A stretch of DNA of 64,000 nt, taken from positions 20,284,189 through 20,348,188 of the forward strand of contig OV277869.1 in NCBI GenBank assembly GCA_922989275.2, read 5' to 3'. This stretch comes from Gari tellinella (lineage: Eukaryota > Mollusca > Bivalvia > Cardiida > Psammobiidae). Positions 56,142-64,000 of this stretch are shown here, in pieces (the stretch's first letter is position 1; the number at the start of each line of letters is the position of its first letter). The notes below the pieces were generated by a model, which worked only from the letters and a program-made list of their open reading frames with translations, ran no database searches and was not told the DNA's origin. Both the position numbers and the translations under genes were made by a program.

Positions 56142-58782
56142 AGCTCACCTGAGCCGAAGGCTCAGGATGAGCTATTGTGATACCATTCCGTCTGGTGTCT
56201 GGCGTCCGTCGTACGTCCACATTTTCAAACAACATCTCCTCAGAAACCACTGACCTGATTTCAACCAAACTTTGTCAGAAGCATCAGTGGCAAGGGGGAA
56301 CGAAATCTTGTTCAAAGATTTTGGCTAGATTTATTCCCCCTGCTGTGGGACCAGATTTTCTAACATGACCGTATAGACAACTTTTAATGCATAAGAAAAT
56401 CTTAAAAAATCTTCTCAGAAACCCCTAGGCCCAGACCTTTGATATTTAGTATGTATCATTACCTAATGATTTTCTAGCAAGATTGTTCAAATTTTGACCC
56501 TAGGGCCAAAAATGGCCGCGCCCTAGGGCTTATCAGTTTTTCTTAGGAAAACCTTTAAAAATCTTCTTCTCTGAAACTGTATGGCCTAGATCATTAATAT
56601 TTGACATGTAGCTTTGTCTTATGGTCCTCTACCAAGTTTGTTCAAATTATGACCCCCGGGTCAAAATTGGCCCCGCCCTGGGGCTTATCAGTTTTACATA
56701 GACTTATATAGGAAAACCTTTAAAAATCTTCTTCTCTGAAACTGTAAGGCCCAGATCTTTAATATTTGACATATAGCTTTGCCTTGTGGTCCTCTACGAA
56801 GATTATTCAAATTATGACCCCCGGGCCAAAAATTGCCCAGCCCTCGGGCTTATCAGTTTTTTATAGGAAAACCTTTAAAAATCTTCGTCTCTGAAACTGT
56901 ATGGCCTAAATCATTTATATTTAACATGTAGCTTTGCCTTATAGTCCTCTACCAAAGTTGTTCAAATTATAACCCCCCGGGTCAAAATTGGCCCCGCCCC
57001 GGGGCTTATCAGTTTTACACAGACTTATATAGGAAAACCTTTAAAAATTGTCTTCTCTTAAACTGTATGGCCTAGATCTTTAATATTTGACATATAGCTT
57101 TGCCTTGTGGTTCTCTACCAAGACCGTTCAAATAATGACCCCCGGGCCAAAAATTACCACGCCCTCAGGCCTATTAGTTTTTCATAGGAAAACCTTTAAA
57201 AGTCTTCTTCTCTGAAACTGTTAAGTCCAAGATCATTTATATTTGACATGTAGCTTTGCCCTATGGTACTCTACCAAGATAGTTCAAATTATGATCCCTA
57301 GGCCTAGATCAAATTTGGCCCCGTCCCGGGGCTTATCAGTTTTACATAGACATATATAGGAAAACCTTTAAGAATATTTTACTCTGAAACTGTAAGGCCC
57401 AGATCTTTAATATTTGACATATAGCTTTGCCTTGTGGTTCCCTACCAAGTGTGTTCAAATTATGACACCTGGGCCAAAATTGGCCCCACCCAGGGGCTTA
57501 TCAGTTTATATAGGAAAACCTTAAAAAGTCTTCTTCTCTGAAACCATAAGGCCCAGATCATTAATATGGCACCTGGGTCATAGCTATACAGTGTTTTCTC
57601 TAGAGCCAAAATTTAGGGGGTCAAGTTTGACCCCCTGTTTAAAAAAGTGGGGGTCATTTAGAAAAATCAGGGGTCATATATATTTCTGACTTGAATTATC
57701 TTAATTAATGCATATAAGGTGTTACAACTGATTATGCAATGTTGGTTTGAAGTGTTAGCAGAACAGGTTCTAAGTTATTATGATCTATGAGAAAGTAGTG
57801 ACTAAGTGTAGCTTTAACATCTGTTTGGTAATGGTCTGCTCTGTTAGCAAGGTGCAGAAGACCTTCAAAGGTGTATAGGAGAGGGTTAATTAACTTGAAA
57901 ATTTCAGTTTTTTGAATGCAGGTAATAATCAAAATTCAACAGAAATTCAACGTTTGGCCTGTCTCTTTTCTCAAGCTATGCATGCAGTTCGTTACCGGGT
58001 TCGCTGCCGACGCTGTTTTGGATGCAGTTTCTTCACTCGTTTGATTCTTTTCTGCTTCAAGGCATTGATTTATTACGATCAGCACCGTAATCAGAGTTTT
58101 CTTTTTTTATTAAAATGCAGTTTGTCTCCGTTGCTTCGGAGCTTTCGTAAAGTTTTATTCAACTTGACATATTGCGGGAAGACGTTTTAATATTGTCCGG
58201 GTACTGGAACGTATGTCGGATTATATTCTGTATCAGTAATAATTCCACACAATTTGATAATTGAAGACTATTATTTGAGTTGCACGTCTTTATTTATAAG
58301 AAACAATCGTATTGGATCCAAGGTAATAAAATATTCAACGTTTACTGATAACTATTCATTGGTTTGAAATCGTCGAAGCCGTACCGAGATACGTAACTTG
58401 AACGGGAAATTGCACCGTAATTTTAGTCAGGTTCCCGAATGTGATGAAGACGGGGAACCAGGCTACCGGAATTGAGGCCAGCAAGGTGCTCACGCATGCG
58501 CAGAATAACAGCAACAAGTAAACAGAATCACTGCTTCTCGACGCCGACTTTCGGTTTATAAGATGGCAATTTCTTCGGAGTTAAAGATACAATTTAGGGC
58601 TGAAATATTGTTGCGTCAAGAAAAACGCAGGTCACAAATTTGGTTGCGCCAAACGTGAATTTTCTGCGCCAAAAACGCGCTCTCGAGAAAACACTGGCTA
58701 TATCAAAATGTTGTCTTGCCCAGTCAGATTCTATGGTACAATGTCCTCAGGTGAGCGAAATGTGACCCTCTGGGTCTCTTGT
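56142..58782 (+). mobile_element. HINE-like element H16, hosting a hAT-like element
   Basis: The 5' stem is GAGCCGAAGGCTC. Units of the H2 type, again alternating with and without TTACATAGACTTATATAGG. The 3' end is CTCAGGTGAGCG with GTGACCCTCTGGGTC and CTTGTT. Confidence 0.82.
57589..58696. mobile_element. hAT-like element with GCTATA duplication
   Basis: GCTATA at 57583-57588 and 58697-58702. Ends CAGTGTTTTCTC and GAGAAAACACTG are perfect inverses, a typical hAT end. No transposase. Short frames at 57912-58190 have no recognised family. Confidence 0.85.
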
Positions 58783-58836
58783 TCTTGAAAACTGTTTATG
58801 ATACCATCTTCAAACTTACGGGGTTTATATTTCACA

Positions 58837-59155
58837 ACTTATTCGTTTTGCTAGGGCTTGTACCTCTGTTGAGGACTTCCACATTCGTAATAAAACTATT
58901 ATTGAAAAGCTTCTTAAACAGGGGTACAGATTTCATAAACTTCGTAAAACATTTTCTAAATTCTTTTATAGAAATCTTCCTCTCATTAACAAGTATAAAT
59001 GTAACTTAAAGTCTTTTCTGCGGCAAGGTATTTCACATCCGGAGTTTTATGGTGATGTGATTAACCGGGAGAGTTATGTCGGATTTTCGTACTTTGGTTT
59101 TTCTCTCCCTCTCTGTCGTACCCTAAACCCTCCCATGTCTTACAGTTACTCGTGA
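58837..59155 (+). pseudogene. C-terminal tail of a retroelement reverse transcriptase
   Basis: The + strand reads FARACTSVEDFHIRNKTIIE then KLLKQGYRFHKLRKTFSKFF, NLPLINKYKCNLKSFLRQGI and SHPEFYGDVINRES before a stop near 59153. The pattern DFH.RN...EKLLKQGYR.HKLRK.F.KF...QGIS.P.FYGD is, from memory, the tail of a multi-copy metazoan retroelement RT protein (Penelope-like or a relative; I am unsure which). The polymerase core is absent, so it is 5'-truncated. About 500 bases of 3' sequence follow (59156-59690), including GGTTGGGCGCCCCTAAACCC and a GT microsatellite. Confidence 0.65.
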
Positions 59156-59550
59156 CTACAGACTATTCGCTTGAGTACAATTTGACCGTTGCCATAGTGG
59201 GTTATTTTTAACACGGGCTTGAATGTTTAATTCTTTCACGGGTTACTAATAATCCTGTCAGAGAATTTTGTTAGATGTTTTACATGTATTTACTTACTGT
59301 GCTGGCAGTCTTTTTGATTGTAAGGTTTTGGAACAGGGTTTATATTTTATGTACACTGTTCGTCCTTATAGGTGAATATAGGAGATAAGTGTGAGGTTGG
59401 GCGCCCCTAAACCCAGGTTTAACCCCCCAGTGGTTGTTAATGGTTAATGTATAATTAATTATTGATTGCTGCTGACCGTACCAAGGCGGGCTCCTATGTT
59501 CACTTTGCTTTATGTTTGTCTTACGTATTGTTTTCTGTTTGGTGTGTGGG

Positions 59551-59590
59551 ATTGCGCGTGTGTGTGTGTATGTGTGTGTGTGTGTTTGTT
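59551..59590. repeat. GT microsatellite
   Basis: GCGTGTGTGTGTATGTGTGT and continuing GT units, in the 3' region of the retroelement tail. Confidence 0.9.
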
Positions 59591-59822
59591 ATGGTATGGC
59601 TGTATGTGTGTTCTGCTTTAGAGATGGGTGTATTGTTTGTGTTGCGTTTACTGCTTGAGTCTTCTTTCGTATTTATTTGTTAAACATTATCAGTGCTATT
59701 TGGGGACTGTCATTGACAGGTTTCATAACTATTGTACCAAATTTGACAGAAATTTGGCCCTTTTTAACATCATTTTTTTTGTCTCTTAATTGAGATTTTT
59801 TTCTTTTGAACATGCAATTTTT

Positions 59823-60912
59823 AGCTCACCTGGCAGTCCGTCAGTCCGTCGTCAAACTTTTTATTCAAAGATCTTCTTCTTGGAAACCACTGGGCCAATT
59901 TCATCAAAACTTCATAGGATTGTTCTTTGTAGGGTACTCTCTCAGATTTCTTCAAATTTAGGTCATCCAATTGAAATTGTGGTTGCCATGGCAACCAATT
60001 GAAAAAACTTTAAAAATCTTCTTGTCAAAAACTACTGGTCCGAATTGAAAATAATTTTACCCAAATGTGCCATTGGTGACCCTCTATCAGATTTCTTAAA
60101 ATAATTTTCCTATTTTAAAAAACATGGCCGCTAGTGGGTGGGGCAGATTTTCCTTATATGGCTATATAGTGAAAACTTTAAAAATCTTCTTGTCCAAAAC
60201 TGCTGGTCCGATTTGAAAGTAATTTTATGCAAATGATCCATGGGTGACCCTCTACCAGATTTCTTAAAATTATTTGGATATCTAAAAAAACATGGCCGCC
60301 AGTGGGTGGAGCACGTTTTCCTGATGTTACTGACTATGGTAAAAACTTTAAAAATCTTCTTCTCTGAAACTGCTGGTCCAAATTGAAAATAATTATACAC
60401 AAATAGTCAATTGATGACCCTCTACCAGATTTCTTAAAATCATTTTGTTATCTTAAAAAAGCATGGCCGCCAGTGGGTGGGGAACATTTTCCTTATGTTG
60501 CTGTATATTAAAGATTTTAAAAATCTTCTTCTCTGAAACTACTGGTCCATATTCAAAATTATTTTACACAAATAGTCAATTGATGACCCTCTACCAGATT
60601 TCTTAAAATCATTGTGTTATCTTAAAAAACATGGCCGCCAGTGGGTGGGGTAAGTTTTCCTTTTATTTCTGTATAGAACAATTTTAAAAATCTTTTTCTC
60701 TGAAACTGTTGGTCTGATTTAAGAATGATTTTACAAATAATGATTAATGAGTGACCCTTTGCCAGTTTTCTTCAAATAATCTTCCTAGCTCAAACAACAT
60801 GGCCACCAGTGGGTGGGGGTGAATAAGAGAAAACTTAATCAATATTGGTCCATTACCATCACCGTAATCATGGGTACCAGGTGAGCGATTTAAGGTCGCA
60901 TGCGGCTCTTGT
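59823..60912 (+). mobile_element. HINE-like element H17
   Basis: AGCTCACCTGGC followed directly by AGTCCGTCAGTCCGTCG: the second hairpin arm is deleted. Units carry ATGGCCGCCAGTGGGTGG at about 165-175 bp. The 3' end is CCAGGTGAGCG with GGTCGCATGCGGCTC. Confidence 0.8.
59982..59995. promoter_or_regulatory. Consensus RFX X-box inside H17
   Basis: GTTGCCATGGCAAC, exact. Confidence 0.45.
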
Positions 60913-61247
60913 CTTGAAAACTATTCATGATATTGTCCTCAAACTTAGTACACATTATGAGTGTTCTATTGTGAGACTTTTCATTAAGTTTGACAACTCT
61001 TGCACAAAATTTGACAGAATTATGGCCCTTTATTACTTGAAATTTTGTTCCCTAATATGCATTTATTCTTTGGACATGTCATTTTCTTGAAAACTATTTC
61101 TGACATTGTCTTCAAACTTGGTACACATTATAAGTGAGATGTTTGCAGACTCTGCTTGAAGTTACATAACTCTTGCCAACAAATGACAGAATTATGCCCC
61201 TTTTTAAGTTGAAATTTTGTTCTCTTTTCTTTGAACATGCCATTTTT

Positions 61248-61838
61248 AGCTCACCTAAGTGCCAAGGTGAGCTATTGTGATCGCCCAGTGTCCGTCGTCG
61301 TCAGTCCGTCCGTCGTCAAACTTTTTCTTTAAAGATCTTCTTCTTGGAAACCACTGGGCCAATTTCTTCAAAACTTCATAGGAGTGTTCCTTGTAGGGTA
61401 CTCTCTCAGATTTCTTCACATATAGGTCATTCAATTGAAATTGTGGTTGCCATGGCAACCAATTGAAAAAAACTTTAAAAATCTTCTTGTCAAAAACTAC
61501 TGGTCCGAATTGAAAATAATTTTACCCAAATGTGCCATTGGTGACCCTCTATCAGATTTCTTAAAATAATTTTCCTATCTTAAAAAAACATGGCGTCTAG
61601 TGGGTGGGACAGATTTTCCTTATATGGCTATATAGTGAAAACTTTAAAAATCTTCTTGTCTGAAACCGCTGGTCCGATTTGAAAATAATTTCACACAAAT
61701 GATCCATGGGTGACCCTCTACCAGATTTTTTAAAATAATTTTGATATCTTAAAAAACATGGCTGCCAGTGGGTGGGGCACATTTTCCCTATGTTACTGTA
61801 TAGTAAAAACTTTAAAACTCTTCTTCTGTGAAACTACA
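61248..61838 (+). mobile_element. HINE-like element H18, 3' truncated
   Basis: The 5' end AGCTCACCTAAGTGCCAAGG has lost one hairpin arm. CGTCAAACTTTTTCTTTAAAG gives the empty site for H13. The array breaks near 61838 in unrelated sequence. Confidence 0.8.
61446..61459. promoter_or_regulatory. Consensus RFX X-box inside H18
   Basis: GTTGCCATGGCAAC, exact. Confidence 0.45.
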
Positions 61839-61857
61839 GTACAAGTCTCGCAATGTT

Positions 61858-62060
61858 TAAAAAGTCCGCGCTCCCAGCACGGACACTTTTGAATGTCCGC
61901 GGGTTTCCAGCACGGACAATTTTTTTGGATCATCGTGGACAAAATGTGTGTCCACCGCGGACAGAAATTTACCCTACGGGATATTTCCGCGGCGGAGTCA
62001 TCGCTGATTGCGATGGCATCATCGCGGATTGCGAGGCATCATCGTGGACGCTACCTGTAT
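61858..62060. repeat. GC-rich cluster of CGGAC and ATCATCG motifs
   Basis: AGTCCGCG...CAGCACGGACA occurs twice (61863-61918); GTCCACCGCGGAC lies at 61950-61962; GCATCATCGCGGATTGCGAG and similar phrases occur three times (61996-62048). A GC island in AT-rich surroundings. Confidence 0.7.
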
Positions 62061-62344
62061 GAGTTGGAGTCGCTGAATCGCTTTAGTTGAAAATTATCAA
62101 GAAAAGATATGCAACAGCTTACTTGTTCATACACGTGTGCATTTTTAACTGTAGAAACCTTTTTGGAATACAGTCATATTTCGAATTCATAATGAAATAT
62201 AATATACATGTAAATAGCCTACTCTTAAACCCCGAAACTGAAACAGGTTCTTTATGTTAAACTAAAGTCTATAGTCAGGTTGCCAAAAAAAAAGATAAAG
62301 GATTAAAAAAAAGTATACGTATAATGTGTTTTAGCTCACTGTCT

Positions 62345-62793
62345 AAGTTTATTGAAAATCATACGGAAAGAGATTAAAAATGTCACCCGTATTCGGTCAT
62401 AATTGTTTCGACCCAACACGAGAGTTAAAACGGGGGAGAGTTATGAAACTCGGGAAAACCATTATTTGAATTCATTCCCGTAAACGTGTGTCTTCTTAGA
62501 AGACGAGAAACTAATAGTACAGTAAAACCTCTCTATAACGTCCACTAAATGGTTTTAGATAGCAGGTTCTTTAGGTTCTATGTTTTATTGAAAATCGTAC
62601 GGGTAGAGATTAAAAATGTCTGGCGCATTCTGTCATAATTGTTTAGAACCAACACGAGAATTAAAGGGGGGGGAGAGTTGTGAAACTCGGGAAAATAATT
62701 ATTTGTTTTCAATCCCGTAAACTTGTACCTCCTCCTAAGAAAAGTAGCTAAAGATACAGAATAAAACCTCTCTACCACGACCACTAAACTGTT
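62345..62793. repeat. Direct duplication, about 235-bp period
   Basis: TTGAAAATCATACGGAAAG (62353) and TTGAAAATCGTACGGGTAG (62588) start two copies, both reaching AAAACCTCTCTA at their ends (62524 and 62764). Confidence 0.85.
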
Positions 62794-62961
62794 AATTAAC
62801 AGGTGTTAAAAACAAGTGCATGCTTAAGGAAAGGTGAACGTAAAACAAGTTTCTGCAGAAACTTTCATGTTTACGTTCATTTTGCTTCAAGCTTTCCCGT
62901 CTTTTTATGCAGTCAATTAGCCTTCAGTTTAGTGGTCATTATAGAGAGGTTTTATAGTAGA
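62520..62961. mobile_element. TIR element with ends AAAACCTCTCTATAA
   Basis: TACAGTAAAACCTCTCTATA (62519) and the inverse near 62935-62961 (TATAGAGAGGTTTTATAGTA), with TA at both borders. CACTAAA continues the inverted match. Tc1/mariner-type MITE by pattern. Confidence 0.7.
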
Positions 62962-63127
62962 TTGAATAATGATATAAGGACCAAACGCATCTACACGATT
63001 GATTTTGGTCTCAAAATTTACTATGCTGCTACAGTTTTTACATTTGATCGATCAACTCTGTCAAACACGGGTTTGTATTTTTTCTGAGGAATGTAATCCT
63101 TTTTTACATTAGCCGAGGTTAAAGTTG

Positions 63128-63395
63128 AGATGATAGATAGATAGATAGGCAGTGTTATTTATATGCAAATGAGAGAGAGAGAGAGAGACAGAGAGAGCAA
63201 GACACACACAGAGATAGAGAGACAGAGAGAGAGAGAGAGGGGGGAGAGGAGGGATGGGGGATATATATATATATAGATAGAGAGACAGAGAGAGATATAT
63301 AGACTAGCAGACTGAAAGAGTGAATAAAGACAAACAGACAGAAACAGATGCATGTAAACAGACAGAGGGTCAGTCAGACAGACAGACAGCTGTTT
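63128..63395. repeat. GA/GATA/GACA simple-repeat cluster
   Basis: GATAGATAGATAGATAGG, GAGAGAGAGAGAGACAGAG, ATATATATATAT and CAGACAGACAGAC tracts. Any open frame here is an artefact of the repeat. Confidence 0.92.
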
Positions 63396-63698
63396 TCATG
63401 TGGAAATAATATGCTGTTAGAGCTTCTTCACGGAATGTCTCAGAGCGAACGGTCAGTACTGTATACGGTCGCATGATTGAATTAAATGTACATATCAACT
63501 AACTCGACCGAGCTTACTTTTTCGTCTCTTTTCATAAACAGAATTAAACCCTATTTACCCTTTTTATGACATCGCATACTAAACGGCAATCAAATAAGTT
63601 TAGTTTAAACATATTTTACAGGGCTGCCATAAATTGACATAAAAATCCTTAGATTTCAAATACGCATTTTTAAAGTGCGATTTTACAAATCTTTCCTG
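63396..63698. other. No recognised feature
   Basis: AT-rich sequence between simple repeats and the last MITE. Confidence 0.5.
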
Positions 63699-63838
63699 TT
63701 CCCCATCGCCTGTTTCTAGTTGTGTTGCCACGTGGCTGCTTAATGTAGGCTGAAGGTAAAACAGAATGCGTCTTAAGGCGCATTCTTCTTTACTTTCAGC
63801 CTGCTTTGAGCTACCACATACTAGAAAGAATATCCGAA
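63699..63838. mobile_element. TTAA-type palindromic MITE, copy 9 (ends lost)
   Basis: TTCCCCATCGCCTGTTTCTAG, then core palindrome 63743-63812 centred on GCGTCTTAAGGCGC. Confidence 0.75.
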
Positions 63839-64000
63839 GATTTAGAAAAAATCCGGATAAGTTGCAGTCCTGATTTTATTTCAATTATATACATAAAATG
63901 GGGTTGGACCACAGGTTCTACCAACTTAGAGACGGTCCTTCCCCTATAGTTTAACAAATACAAATTATTTTTCGAGAGCGGGCATTAGTGAGCCAGAGAG

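Larger units (their letters stand above)
58783..61247 (+). mobile_element. Remnant tandem-array element (CTTGAAAACT type), split by two insertions
   Basis: CTTGAAAACTGTTTATGATA (58784), CTTGAAAACTATTCATGATA (60914) and CTTGAAAACTATTTCTGACA (61086) start units of about 170 bp with GACAGAATTATGGCCC. The array is interrupted by retroelement sequence and by H17, and ends at H18. No 5' hairpin remains. Confidence 0.55.

Noticed and set aside
57912..58190. 92-codon frame in the hAT-like element
   Set aside because: No recognisable motif and unusual Cys/Phe-rich composition; the opposite strand is equally open in part.
63159..63353. Ser/Leu-rich open frame
   Set aside because: Translation of the GA simple repeat on the minus strand.

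Overview
This is a eukaryotic, intron-rich, AT-rich and very repeat-dense window. It most likely comes from a bivalve mollusc (probably a heterodont clam). That assignment rests on one intron-split animal gene and on the style of the repeats, recalled rather than searched.

The only intact host gene I can support is a partial DEAH-box pre-mRNA splicing helicase (DHX8/PRP22-like) on the + strand. Five exons are clear: 14204-14407, 15241-15381, 27906-28199, 54376-54504 and 55711-55907. They give a continuous reading frame through helicase motifs IV, V and VI and into the winged-helix/ratchet domain. The introns are 0.8, 12.5, 26.2 and 1.2 kb. The 5' exons (DEAH box, RecA1) and 3' exons (OB fold) are outside the window or were not found.

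Nearly everything else is transposable elements, many inside one another. The dominant class is about 18 copies of a 1-1.4 kb element. Each starts AGCTCACCTG after a run of T, carries a 5' stem-loop, a GTCCGTC-type microsatellite, an array of 145-165 bp tandem units, an inverted end (CAGGTGAGCG) and a 3' stem-loop, and ends CTTGTT. This architecture fits non-autonomous Helentrons (HINE/DINE-1-like). Filled and empty sites within the window define the boundaries. Other layers are a TTAA-flanked palindromic MITE family, two tRNA-derived SINE families, two hAT-like elements with 6-bp duplications, several TIR elements with visible target duplications, a LINE fragment with a YADD box and a retroelement RT tail.

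The most interesting group is two large TIR elements, 20280-26328 and 34205-38278. Both have TAG...CTA ends, a 3-bp ATA duplication, long inverted repeats built of 164-173 bp tandem units, and a minus-strand relic of the same unusual protein family (EADT / SDDTDVFVLL / GCDT motifs plus a C-terminal Cys cluster). This may be an Academ-like transposon with an XPG/PIN-like nuclease.

Layout: 1-14.2 kb, repeats upstream of the first visible exon; 14.2-15.4 kb, two exons; 15.4-27.9 kb, intron with SINEs, HINEs and the first large TIR element; 28.2-54.4 kb, intron with a nest at least five insertions deep; 54.4-56.0 kb, two exons hugged by MITEs and a SINE; 56-64 kb, more HINEs, a hAT-like element, a retroelement tail and simple repeats.
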